32,711 bases of DNA. It comes from JACMJP01 sp046160675 (GTDB taxonomy: Bacteria > Bacteroidota > Bacteroidia > Chitinophagales > BACL12). The DNA lies in contig JBJXHH010000009.1 of assembly GCA_046160675.1 (NCBI GenBank), positions 1 through 32,711 of the forward strand, given 5' to 3'. Below are positions 1 through 7,592 of the stretch, piece by piece. Each line of letters starts with the position of its first letter. Position 1 is the first letter of the stretch. The translations under genes were made by a program, and so were the position numbers. A model generated the notes under the pieces. The model was not told where the DNA came from, made no database searches, and was given only the letters and a program-made list of their open reading frames with translations.

Positions 1-1699
1 TAACCGTTGCTTCACATCCGTCGCTGTTTGTAACAGTAACAGAATATTCCCCGCCTTCATTTACAGTATATGTTTGTGTTGAAGTTCCATCCTGCCATGC
101 ATAACTCACAAAACCATCCCCTGCATCAAGCACAAATTCTTCTCCTTCACAAAAACTCAATTCATCAGGCAGGCTTGTTTCTGCGGCAGCAAAAATGATG
201 ATGTTGAGCGAATCACTTGCAGCGCAACCGTAAGCATTAGTAACAGTTACTTCATATTCGCCTTCTTCAGTAACAATTATTGTTTGCGTTGTTTCGCCCG
301 TGTTCCATTCATAAGTAGAAAAACCGTCCCCTGCATCCAGCACATATTCATCCCCTTCACAAACTTCAATATCAGGTCCAAGATCAATTTCAGGGAACAC
401 AAGATCGCCGAGATTAAAAACCGTTCCGCCGTCAGCACCATTTTCTGCGCCATGCGGTGTATCATCACAAAATGCGCCTGCAGAATTGATGTACCCTGCT
501 TCGCCGCCTGTTGCAGTAATAGTAACAGTTGCAGGCAATGCAGATGCTGAGAAGCCAACATAACCTCCGCCGCCACCACCACCGGGACCATGGCAGGTTC
601 CTGCCCAAAGGGTTGAGCTGATGTCACCACCGTCGCCACCGGTAACACTCACAAAGAGATCAGAAGAAAAATCATCCACCCTCAAAATAACAGAGCCACC
701 TGCACCGGCTCCGCCTGCGCCTTCGCTGTCTGTAAGAACATCTACATCATTACCATCAGCAAAAATTGAATATCCCAGCGCATCAATTGTCGTCGCATTA
801 ATAATTACAATGCCTCCGCCATTACTTCCATCAGTTACTGACAAACCATTATCCTGTTGCCCACCGCCGCCTGCTCCGCCCATAAAAATCCTGTCAACAG
901 AATAATCAAGAGAAGATGCCCCCGGCGCCCAGATCTCATCATACACTCCGCAGCCTGTCCACTCATAGGCGCTGCGCCCGCCTGCACCAAAATTTCCACC
1001 GCCGCTTCCGCCATGCTGGCCTGTACCGCTTCCACCGCCACCGTTCGCAAGTTTTCCTCTTCCGCCCGAAATATCTTCGTCTACTTCAGCTATCGCTTCG
1101 CCTTTTTTTCCTGCATCGCAATCGCCAAGACTTGAAGAAGAAAAATCAACTGCATAATCATCCATTCCGCAAGTGAAAAAACCATTGCATCTATCGCCGC
1201 CACGAAAGCCCTGACCCGAAACATTTATGTCTGCATTCAAAGTGACAGTACCTGTTGCCTCCAGTGCCACCACACCGCCCGTTACTCCGTTCCATGGAGA
1301 GGCTGTTATTTCACCACTGATGGTAACATTTTCATAAACCGGCACCTGAATGAGCTGCACTTTGCCGGGGATTTCAAAAGTGTGGCATAAGGGAAATGTG
1401 ATGGTAATGATGGAACCGCTGATGGAAGCAACATCAGCAAACTCATAAAACCCTGCACTGTTGTAACTCAGGATGTCGCCGAATAAATCGCTGTCAGTTT
1501 CATCTACACTAGCTCCTTTCATTTGAATAATTAAAACCCTGTCGCCAGCAGAAAAGCCGGTGGTGGATGCTACTGTGATATTCACATCGTCAATAAATGT
1601 AACTTCTGTGTAAGTGTTTATGATGCCAGAGATGGTTTGAGCGGAAAGCATTCCGCAGAAGAAGAGGGTAAGAAAAATCAACAAAATTTTTTTCTTCAT
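1..1699 (-). CDS. Large secreted glycine-rich protein with Ig/PKD-like repeats (partial, C-terminus outside window)
   Basis: I translated the minus strand from the ATG at 1699; the frame stays open to the left edge, giving 566 codons without a stop. Residues 1-21 form a signal peptide (MKKK, a hydrophobic core, then SAQ). Residues of about 22-130 look beta-rich and resemble the start of many Bacteroidota surface proteins (VLIIQMKG). About 140-420 is glycine-rich, with runs such as NGGGGSGTG and GGAGGGGQQ. From about 438 two repeats of roughly 65 residues follow, each with CEG(D/E)E(Y/F)VLDAGDGF, then YEW or YAW, then GEY.VTVTN..GC, which is the Ig/PKD-like repeat common in type IX-secreted adhesins. 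The missing end would be expected to hold more repeats and a C-terminal sorting domain. Function is inferred as a cell-surface or extracellular adhesin-like protein; no catalytic motif is visible. Upstream, TATCTTTA near 1740 is one base off the TAnnTTTG promoter element. Confidence 0.85.
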   Translation of the reverse strand, partial: MKKKILLIFLTLFFCGMLSAQTISGIINTYTEVTFIDDVNITVASTTGFSAGDRVLIIQMKGASVDETDSDLFGDILSYNSAGFYEFADVASISGSIITITFPLCHTFEIPGKVQLIQVPVYENVTISGEITASPWNGVTGGVVALEATGTVTLNADINVSGQGFRGGDRCNGFFTCGMDDYAVDFSSSSLGDCDAGKKGEAIAEVDEDISGGRGKLANGGGGSGTGQHGGSGGGNFGAGGRSAYEWTGCGVYDEIWAPGASSLDYSVDRIFMGGAGGGGQQDNGLSVTDGSNGGGIVIINATTIDALGYSIFADGNDVDVLTDSEGAGGAGAGGSVILRVDDFSSDLFVSVTGGDGGDISSTLWAGTCHGPGGGGGGGYVGFSASALPATVTITATGGEAGYINSAGAFCDDTPHGAENGADGGTVFNLGDLVFPEIDLGPDIEVCEGDEYVLDAGDGFSTYEWNTGETTQTIIVTEEGEYEVTVTNAYGCAASDSLNIIIFAAAETSLPDELSFCEGEEFVLDAGDGFVSYAWQDGTSTQTYTVNEGGEYSVTVTNSDGCEATV

Positions 1700-1850
1700 G
1701 CTGAATGAACTTTGTTTTTTGCTGATGAGGAGGTTTTCTGTTTTAAAGATAGAATGATTTTTTATGATTTTGATCAGCAGGAAAAAGATGACTGTCATGC
1801 TACTGTAAAAAAGAAACACCCCTCAATCTTACAATCATGATTTTTCAATT
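1700..1850. other. Intergenic region between divergent genes
   Basis: AT-rich spacer separating two divergently transcribed genes. Apart from the promoter-like elements noted for each side, I see no gene, hairpin or repeat in it. Confidence 0.5.
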
Positions 1851-1858
1851 TATTTTTG
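1851..1858 (+). promoter_or_regulatory. Bacteroidota -7 promoter element, TATTTTTG
   Basis: Exact match to TAnnTTTG, with TTA 19 bases upstream as a weak -33 element. It ends four bases before the ATG at 1863, so the predicted start of transcription is at or next to the start codon and the mRNA would be nearly leaderless. Confidence 0.45.
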
Positions 1859-1862
1859 GCGC

Positions 1863-2384
1863 ATGTGGGAGATCATTTTCGGGGTGCTTGCTGGCATATT
1901 TGTACTGGTTGTTCTGATCGGGACTTTCCTTCCTTCAAAACTCAAATTTTCAAGAACACTAAGCATAGATGCTGAAAGGAAAACCATTTTCGGGTATTTA
2001 GAAGACCTGCATAAATGGAAACTCTGGAGCCAGTGGAGCCCGGAAAATGATGCACCTATTACTTTTACTCATGAAGGAAAAGAAAAAGGATCGGGGGCGA
2101 TGATGCGATGGAAAGGGAGAAAGATGGGGGCAGGTAAAATTGAAATTAAAGAATGTGTGCCGCATAAATTTTTGATGGCTGAGATTTCTTTCAGCAGTGG
2201 TTTTAAACTGCAAAGTTTTTTTGAATTGATACAGGATGGTAATACAACACATGTTACATGGCGCATGGAAGGAAAAATAAAACGTTTCGGTGTTGCAAGA
2301 TTTATTGGCTTGATGATACCAAGATGGATGGGAAAAGATATGCAAACTGCACTGAAGATCTTAAAAATGCACAGTGAAAAGTAA
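1863..2384 (+). CDS. SRPBCC-family (polyketide cyclase/START-like) protein with N-terminal membrane anchor
   Basis: The protein has 173 residues. Residues 5-24 form a single membrane helix. The remainder has the SRPBCC pattern: an early strand (KFSRTLSIDAERKTIFGYLED), then the LHKWKLWSQWSP stretch typical of polyketide_cyc2-like proteins, an amphipathic strand series, THVTWRMEG, and a C-terminal helix (GKDMQTALKILK). The fold binds hydrophobic ligands in a cavity; the ligand here cannot be told from sequence. The start is supported by the -7 element four bases upstream. It converges on the next gene with a 59-base gap that holds no clear terminator. The family call is good; the physiological role is unknown. 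Confidence 0.8.
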   Translation: MWEIIFGVLAGIFVLVVLIGTFLPSKLKFSRTLSIDAERKTIFGYLEDLHKWKLWSQWSPENDAPITFTHEGKEKGSGAMMRWKGRKMGAGKIEIKECVPHKFLMAEISFSSGFKLQSFFELIQDGNTTHVTWRMEGKIKRFGVARFIGLMIPRWMGKDMQTALKILKMHSEK

Positions 2385-2443
2385 TGACCTCTGAAATTGA
2401 AATAAACCCTGCAGTCGCAGCTCAATAATCCGACAAAAAAATG

Positions 2444-3514
2444 TTACGTCGCTTTTGACGGCGAAAACAATCTTGTTTTAATCTCCTGGCCTATTTGTTT
2501 AAAGGATTGGAAATTGAGCGGAAACTCCAGCACTACATGTAAAAAGCTGAGAAACAACAATGCCTGTAAACCTGTTTTGTAATCAGTATAATATAGAACT
2601 ACAGCAAGAATCCATAAAGCGAAAATGGTAACAAGCCACCTTCTTGGTACATCATGCCACTTTATGATACTGGTTTTTGAAAACCAGTTTAAGTAGTGAT
2701 AAGTGTAGGCATATGCAATGAACCGGGTTATTAAAATGCCAATACCTGAACTATAAATATGATCTGCAGTTGGAGATGGTGTGTGTAAAAATGATTTAAA
2801 TATCTGTGCATTCAGGGAGTAGAAGGATTCATCATAACTTTCTTTGGCATAGGTACTGATGGCATATCCGCCACCACCGGGTGATATGAGAAAGAAACTT
2901 ACAGCACAACCCAGGAAAACCAGGATAGATAATAAACCTGAAGCGCTTTTACTTTTTAATGCACCAACCAAAATAAAAGCACCTGTGAAAACAAAAACAT
3001 GAATTAATGTTGGTAAGAAAACTGAGAAAATGAGGAACACTGCTCCTTTTGAGGGATTATCACCACGGGGGCTTATAACAAGTGCAATAATGGCGGCAAT
3101 TGCGAAACCTATCCATCTATTTCTTGTATTTTTTATTAATGCAAAGATGGCGCCTCCTGCAAATGCGAAAAAGGTAAGTCCTGTCCCCCAACTGTGTAAG
3201 CCATTTATAAAATCTGCCATTGCTTTTGTATACACCGGGTTGCCTTTATCATCTTTCACACCTAACCAGTCATATAAATACAAAAACATACTTGGCAATA
3301 ATATAAGAATAGTTAAAAGGATAAGTAACCAATAATCCCTTTTTCCTGTGCTGAAATATTGCCGTTTATGCAACCAGGAAATTTCTGTTAGATAATGCAA
3401 TGGTCCCAATACCGCATAAGAAAATAAAAACAATTCAAAGGGGATTATAAAAGCAACGATAGCAGAAACTATCATCAACCCGATGTTCAGATAATTTACC
3501 TGCGCAGTATTCAT
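2444..3514 (-). CDS. Polytopic membrane protein with intramembrane histidines, unknown function
   Basis: The protein has 356 residues and eight or nine predicted membrane helices (for example 10-35, 62-80, 110-127, 134-148, 157-185, 195-211, 256-275, 293-308, 316-335). I do not recognise a named family. Histidines and glutamates sit in or beside helices: H40-x3-E44-x4-H49 in GPLHYLTEISWLH, H172 in PTLIHVF, H273 in TYHYLNWF, H287, and H326-x3-E330 in LHVVLE. This pattern recalls metal-binding integral membrane enzymes such as the Brp/Blh carotene dioxygenases or membrane desaturases, but I see no convincing homology to either. The start is supported by a TAATTTTG element four bases upstream. 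It stands alone between a convergent gene and the ferritin gene, which ends 79 bases before it on the same strand. Confidence 0.75.
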   Translation of the reverse strand: MNTAQVNYLNIGLMIVSAIVAFIIPFELFLFSYAVLGPLHYLTEISWLHKRQYFSTGKRDYWLLILLTILILLPSMFLYLYDWLGVKDDKGNPVYTKAMADFINGLHSWGTGLTFFAFAGGAIFALIKNTRNRWIGFAIAAIIALVISPRGDNPSKGAVFLIFSVFLPTLIHVFVFTGAFILVGALKSKSASGLLSILVFLGCAVSFFLISPGGGGYAISTYAKESYDESFYSLNAQIFKSFLHTPSPTADHIYSSGIGILITRFIAYAYTYHYLNWFSKTSIIKWHDVPRRWLVTIFALWILAVVLYYTDYKTGLQALLFLSFLHVVLEFPLNFQSFKQIGQEIKTRLFSPSKAT

Positions 3515-3518
3515 GCAT

Positions 3519-3526
3519 CAAAATTA
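3519..3526 (-). promoter_or_regulatory. Bacteroidota -7 promoter element, TAATTTTG
   Basis: Exact TAnnTTTG on the minus strand, ending four bases before the ATG at 3514. A nearly leaderless message is predicted for the membrane protein. The -33 element is not distinct. Confidence 0.45.
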
Positions 3527-3593
3527 TTGAAATAATTTTTGGAGGGAGAAAACTGCAGTTTCATGAAATTGAAAATTCCGCAAATACCTTTGC

Positions 3594-4115
3594 TCAGGTA
3601 GGGTCTCCTGTACCTTTTGTTGCAGGTGCCGTCATTCCTGCCAGTTCTTTGTCAATCCAGTAATGCCCTTTAGGGTCATCGCCTATGAGCTTTATTTTAT
3701 CTATCACCTGGCGGAACAACTTTTCCTCTTCATGTTGCTCTGCAACATACCATTGCAGGAAATTATTTGTTGAATGATCTTTTTCTGTCATACACAAGTT
3801 CACAAGTTCATTTATGGATTTAGTTACTTTGATTTCATGTGCGAGGATTGCCTCAAATAATGCAAGGATGGATTTAAATTGTAAGGGAGGTTGTTTTATC
3901 TCCGGTGCATGTGCATATCCCCCAGCATCATTAACATAATAAAAAATCTTCATCATGTGCATGCGTTCTTCATCTGCATGCCCATAAAGAAATTGACCAC
4001 AACCTTCCAGGCCTTTACTGTCGCACCAACTGGCGGCAGATAAATAATAGTTGGAGGCATAGCCTTCCATTTCAATTTGTTTATTAAGGGCGGCTTCTAC
4101 TTTCTTTGTAAGCAT
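3594..4115 (-). CDS. ftnA: Ferritin (non-haem, FtnA-like iron store)
   Basis: The 173-residue ferritin-like four-helix bundle stores iron by oxidising Fe(II) at a di-iron centre and holding the mineral in a 24-mer shell. Numbered from the ATG at 4115, the residues match the E. coli FtnA ferroxidase centre in identity and position: E17, E50, H53, E94, E126, Q127 and E130 are all present (MEGYAS, HADEERMH, LAHEIK, VAEQHEEE). I chose 4115 (MLTKKVEAALNKQ) because it gives the usual ferritin N-terminus; the frame is open upstream to 4157, but that extension (MFVYSCNS) is not family-like. The C-terminus ends in a short tail rich in T, P and K after the fifth helix. The upstream lipoprotein gene is on the same strand, 130 bases away. 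Confidence 0.95.
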   Translation of the reverse strand: MLTKKVEAALNKQIEMEGYASNYYLSAASWCDSKGLEGCGQFLYGHADEERMHMMKIFYYVNDAGGYAHAPEIKQPPLQFKSILALFEAILAHEIKVTKSINELVNLCMTEKDHSTNNFLQWYVAEQHEEEKLFRQVIDKIKLIGDDPKGHYWIDKELAGMTAPATKGTGDPT

Positions 4116-4245
4116 AGAGTTATATTTAGTTATTGAATTACAAGAATAAACAAACAAACAGAAATAGGGTTTAAGAAAGCACTAAAAAGAAAATATTTGT
4201 AATCTGTCTAAATAAAATGACTGACGAAGAGGAGTTGTAAAAGTT

Positions 4246-4407
4246 TCAGGAAGCAGGTTTGTCAACAAGAAAATTCTGCTCTGTATTTGTTTCGCCAAAT
4301 TTGGGGCAATCGCAATTCTTTCCGCCTTTTGAGGAACTACATCCGGTAAAGAACACAAATAACGAAATGATAACTGTGAGTAAAATAACCTGACTTTTAA
4401 TTTTCAT
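4246..4407 (-). CDS. Small lipoprotein, 53 residues
   Basis: A short minus-strand frame starts at ATG 4407 and stops at TGA 4246. It encodes a signal of about 20 residues with hydrophobic core VILLTVIISLFVFF and lipobox FTGC, so Cys23 should be lipidated. The mature peptide is about 31 residues and contains SSSKGGKNCDCPKFG followed by a polar tail. The NCDCPKFG stretch recurs in tiny Bacteroidota lipoproteins as far as I know; its function is not known. Two cysteines could bind metal, which is only a guess. It is too small for many gene finders, but the complete signal and lipobox make it convincing. It lies 130 bases upstream of the ferritin gene on the same strand. Confidence 0.7.
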   Translation of the reverse strand: MKIKSQVILLTVIISLFVFFTGCSSSKGGKNCDCPKFGETNTEQNFLVDKPAS

Positions 4408-4480
4408 AGCTTTGCTGCCTTTAAAACTGATACGAATTTACAGACTTTCTTTGTAAACGCAATACACCACTGCTTATTTT

Positions 4481-5566
4481 GTGAAGAGGAAAAAGAAGAT
4501 CATAATCGCTCCGCTGGATTGGGGGCTTGGGCATGCTACTCGGTGTATCCCCATTATCAGGGCCTGTTTAGATAGAAATTGCGAAGTGATAATTGTTTGC
4601 TCGGGCCGTTCATTGAATTTGTTGCAAACTGAATTCCCAAATCTGCAATCCATCAACCTGCCTGCTTACAATATTTATTATCAGAAAAAGGGAAGTTTTA
4701 TTTTCAAGATTATCCTGCAACTACATAAAATTTTTAAGGGTGTTAGAAACGAGCATAGAACGCTGCAAAAAATTGTTGAAGAATTTAAACCCGACCTGGT
4801 CATTTCTGACAACCGCTACGGTCTGTACAGCAAAAAAGTAAAATGTATTTTGATAACACATCAGATGATGGTGAAAATACCATCTATAAAGGTTCTGGAG
4901 CCGGTCGTACATTGGTGGCTGATGCAAAGACATAAAAAATTTGATGCCGTCTGGATCCCTGACGTTGCAGGATTTCCAAACATCTCCGGCGACCTGAGTC
5001 ATAAATTCAAGCTTCCCTCATACATTAAACATATTGGTATTCTCACCAGGTTTTCTACGCCTGTACAAATACCGCAAAAAGAATTTGATATCCTTGTTAT
5101 TTTATCAGGACCTGAGCCGCAACGAACGATCTTTGAAGAACAAATTCTTGAGCAATCAAAACATAGGAAAGAGAGATTTGTTATTGTAAGGGGAGTAGCG
5201 GAAACAAAAACCGATGAAAGAATTGCTGAAAACATCCGCTTAATTTCGTTCAGTACGGCCGAAGAATTATTTCAACTTATACTTTGCTCTGATATTATAA
5301 TTTCAAGAGGGGGATACAGTACACTAATGGATATTGCCCATCTGAAGAAAAAATGCATTTTTGTCCCAACTCCGGGACAAACCGAACAAGAATACCTGGT
5401 ACAACAACTGCAAAAAGAGAACCTTGTGTATTCTATAAATCAAAAACATTTTAACCTTACAACCGCATTAAGTGAAGTTGAAAAAACAAAAGGTTTTTTT
5501 GTGGAAACCAACGCCCAGGAATTTTTAAAAACATTGGATGAAACACTTGAGCAGGTCAGAAACTGA
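4481..5566 (+). CDS. MurG-like (GT28 type, GT-B fold) glycosyltransferase
   Basis: The protein has 361 residues. The N-terminal Rossmann domain opens with IIIAPLDWGLGHATR (residues 7-21), the glycine-rich acceptor-side loop of MurG-like enzymes. The C-terminal domain holds the nucleotide-sugar part: SDIIISRGGYSTLMD, then VPTPGQTEQEYLVQQL, equivalent to the GG-x-S-T and PG-x-x-EQ motifs. There is no transmembrane helix, so it probably acts at the inner face of the inner membrane. Donor and acceptor cannot be predicted; it is not MurG itself, which belongs in the dcw cluster and has different flanking motifs. It starts with GTG at 4481, which gives the family N-terminus directly; no in-frame ATG lies near it. 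The 3' end overlaps the convergent murI by 11 bases. Confidence 0.85.
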   Translation: MKRKKKIIIAPLDWGLGHATRCIPIIRACLDRNCEVIIVCSGRSLNLLQTEFPNLQSINLPAYNIYYQKKGSFIFKIILQLHKIFKGVRNEHRTLQKIVEEFKPDLVISDNRYGLYSKKVKCILITHQMMVKIPSIKVLEPVVHWWLMQRHKKFDAVWIPDVAGFPNISGDLSHKFKLPSYIKHIGILTRFSTPVQIPQKEFDILVILSGPEPQRTIFEEQILEQSKHRKERFVIVRGVAETKTDERIAENIRLISFSTAEELFQLILCSDIIISRGGYSTLMDIAHLKKKCIFVPTPGQTEQEYLVQQLQKENLVYSINQKHFNLTTALSEVEKTKGFFVETNAQEFLKTLDETLEQVRN

Positions 5567-6398
5567 TACTGCTATCAATAAACTCAGATGTAACTTTTTT
5601 ACCAAAGAAGATTGAAGCATGGGCATCAAAAATTTCAGATGAATCCGTTGTAAAGAATTTAAGACTTGAGTTTTTACTGCATTTGTTGTCAATTTCAGAA
5701 TGTCTTTCAAGGTAATCTTTTAAACTTTTTGCAACAATTTCTCCCTGTGAGATTAATTGAACAGTGCCGGGTAAAAATTCTTTTATCTTTTTTTCAAGCA
5801 AAGGATAATGTGTACATCCTAATATGATAGTATCAATATTATCTGCTTGGCTCATTAAATTCTGAATATGCTTTTGTACAAAATAATCTGCTCCCGGCTT
5901 GTCAAACTCATTATTCTCTATAAGCGGGACCCACATAGGGCAGGCTTCCTGGAATACTTTCAATTCGGGAAAAAACTTTTGAATTTCTATGAGGTAAGAT
6001 TGTGAGTTCACAGTTCCGGCAGTTGCAAAAACACCTACATGTTTTGTTTTTGAAATTTCTCCAATTACTTCTGCAGTTGGGCGGATCACTCCTAATACCC
6101 TTCTCATTTTATCAATCTTAGGCAGGTCATTTTGCTGGATATTGCGCAAGGCTTTTGCACTTGCGGTGTTGCATGCGAGAATAACAAGCCTGCAGCCCAA
6201 GCTGAACAACTGCTGAACACAGGCAAGGGTAAATTCATACACGGTTTCAAAACTCCTGTTACCGTAAGGGGCACGAGCATTATCCCCTAGGTAAATAAAA
6301 TCATGTTCAGGCAATGTTTTTACAAATTCTTTCAAAACAGTTAAACCTCCGTACCCGGAATCAAAAACACCAATTGGATATTTTTCAGAATTGTGCAC
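5556..6398 (-). CDS. murI: Glutamate racemase
   Basis: The 280-residue cytoplasmic enzyme interconverts L- and D-glutamate for peptidoglycan stems. The N-terminus carries IGVFDSGYGGLTVL (D13, S14), and YLGDNARAPYG follows. The two catalytic cysteines are C76 in ILACNTASA and C195 in ILGCTHYPLL. Length is normal for the family. The start is GTG at 6398, about ten bases after the predicted transcription start from TAGTTTTG. In many Bacteroidota murI sits directly behind the ompH genes, as here. A strong terminator and a separate promoter between ompH and murI suggest that here it is its own transcription unit. Its 3' end overlaps the convergent glycosyltransferase by 11 bases. Confidence 0.96.
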   Translation of the reverse strand: MHNSEKYPIGVFDSGYGGLTVLKEFVKTLPEHDFIYLGDNARAPYGNRSFETVYEFTLACVQQLFSLGCRLVILACNTASAKALRNIQQNDLPKIDKMRRVLGVIRPTAEVIGEISKTKHVGVFATAGTVNSQSYLIEIQKFFPELKVFQEACPMWVPLIENNEFDKPGADYFVQKHIQNLMSQADNIDTIILGCTHYPLLEKKIKEFLPGTVQLISQGEIVAKSLKDYLERHSEIDNKCSKNSSLKFFTTDSSEIFDAHASIFFGKKVTSEFIDSSISF

Positions 6399-6411
6399 AA
6401 ATGAATTTTTA

Positions 6412-6419
6412 CAAAACTA
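6412..6419 (-). promoter_or_regulatory. Bacteroidota -7 promoter element upstream of murI, TAGTTTTG
   Basis: Exact TAnnTTTG on the minus strand, 13 bases before the murI GTG. The -33 element is poor. It lies downstream of the ompH terminator, consistent with independent expression of murI. Confidence 0.4.
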
Positions 6420-6440
6420 CTGCTGCTTCTTTTCATAAAA

Positions 6441-6471
6441 TAAAAAAGGCAGAACTATTTGTTCTGCCTTT
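6441..6471 (-). terminator. Rho-independent terminator of the bamA-ompH operon
   Basis: A perfect 11-bp stem (AAAGGCAGAAC with GTTCTGCCTTT) and a 5-base loop, followed on the minus strand by a run of T. It lies 32 bases after the ompH stop and before murI. Confidence 0.85.
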
Positions 6472-6502
6472 AAATTGTGTTTAGATAGTATTCCGGCTTT
6501 CT

Positions 6503-7012
6503 TTAATTGATGTTAAGCTTTGTTTTCACCATCGTTAAAATATTTATCATATCCTCACCTGCATAGATGAGGGCTCCGGTACTTGCATCAATTATACATG
6601 TAAAATTTTGTTCTTTGCCTACTGCCTGTATTGCATCATTGGCTTTTGAAACAAGGGGATCATACAATTCCTGTTTTCTTTTTTGTATCCTTTCTTGGGA
6701 TAACTGCTGATATTCGCTTATGCGGGCCTGCAAATTCACCAGGTCAGTTTCTACATCTGACCGTTTTACTTCGCTCCACGAACCGGCATTGGCATCATAG
6801 TCTGTTAACTTGGTTTGATATTCTTTCACATAGGTTTCATATTGAACCTGCATGTCATCAGCCAGTTTCTTCAGAACAGAATCTGCTTTCTTTATTTCAG
6901 GCATAAAACTCAATAATTCCAGGGAGTTAATATAACCGATCTTGGATTGCGCCTGCATGCTAAATGCGGAACACATCAGCACACTTATAACTACTATAAA
7001 TTTTACTTTCAT
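6503..7012 (-). CDS. ompH: OmpH/Skp-family periplasmic chaperone (second copy)
   Basis: The protein has 169 residues. A signal peptide (MKVKFIVVISVLMCSAFSMQAQ) precedes SKIGYINSLELLSFMPE, which is the OmpH strand, then long charged helices that would form the tentacle coiled coil (about residues 40-120), and a return strand near the end (NFTCIIDASTGALIYA). Skp trimers hold unfolded outer-membrane proteins in the periplasm for delivery to BamA. It lies 43 bases downstream of a paralogue on the same strand and is the last gene of the operon before the terminator at 6441-6471. The two copies differ strongly in sequence, so this is an old duplication rather than a recent one. Confidence 0.9.
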   Translation of the reverse strand: MKVKFIVVISVLMCSAFSMQAQSKIGYINSLELLSFMPEIKKADSVLKKLADDMQVQYETYVKEYQTKLTDYDANAGSWSEVKRSDVETDLVNLQARISEYQQLSQERIQKRKQELYDPLVSKANDAIQAVGKEQNFTCIIDASTGALIYAGEDMINILTMVKTKLNIN

Positions 7013-7055
7013 TTTTAGTTTGTATTTGTTTTAAGACTTAGGTGTTGTAAATGAA

Positions 7056-7580
7056 TTATTTGTTCTGACCCGGCGTTACACCGAGATTTCGGAGAATATC
7101 ATCGCTGCGGTCATTTTTTGTATCAGCGAATAAAATGGTTGTGCTGTTCGCTTTGTCAAATACAAAATCATAACCTCGTTCTTTAGCCAGTTTTTCTATT
7201 GCATCATACACTTTATCCTGGATAGGTTTTATTAGTTCCTGGCGTTTTTGAAATAACTCGCCTTCATACCCGAACTTTTGTTTTTGGTATTCTTTCAGTG
7301 CTTTTTCTTTGCTTTCTATTTCCTGAACCTTAGCTTTTTTTTGCTCTTCAGTCATAAGGTATTGCTCGTTTTGAAATGCCCTGTAAGCATCATCAATTTC
7401 TTTTTGTTTTTTTTCAATTTCTGCTTTCCATTCTTCGCTTACCTTGTCAATTTTCTTTTGCGCTTCAGTAAATTCAGGCATGTTTTTCAGAATATAATCT
7501 GTGTTTACATAGGCGTAACGCTGTGCAAATGTTGTTGCAGTAATTATGAAACAAATGATGAGTACTGATATTTTTTTCAT
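7056..7580 (-). CDS. ompH: OmpH/Skp-family periplasmic chaperone (first copy)
   Basis: The protein has 174 residues. The signal peptide MKKISVLIICFIITATTFAQ leads into RYAYVNTDYILKNMPEF, the conserved OmpH strand with the NMPE turn seen in Bacteroidota members. Residues of about 45-125 are almost entirely charged and helical (many K, E and Q), as expected for the coiled-coil tentacles. The C-terminal strand GYDFVFDKANSTTILFAD closes the body. It lies 12 bases after bamA on the same strand, so the two are surely cotranscribed, and it should chaperone BamA clients. Its homologue follows immediately. Confidence 0.92.
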   Translation of the reverse strand: MKKISVLIICFIITATTFAQRYAYVNTDYILKNMPEFTEAQKKIDKVSEEWKAEIEKKQKEIDDAYRAFQNEQYLMTEEQKKAKVQEIESKEKALKEYQKQKFGYEGELFQKRQELIKPIQDKVYDAIEKLAKERGYDFVFDKANSTTILFADTKNDRSDDILRNLGVTPGQNK

Positions 7581-7592
7581 GCTGTTAATTTT

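Noticed and set aside
277..1176. Open frames on both strands (for example 277-648 minus, 857-1135 plus)
   Set aside because: They are out of frame with the single long minus-strand frame 1-1699, which has a signal peptide and recognisable repeats. Their low-complexity sequences are shadows of its glycine codons.
4116..4157. ATG-type start at 4157 for ferritin
   Set aside because: The added 14 residues do not resemble ferritin, and the ferroxidase residues fall at family positions only when numbered from 4115.
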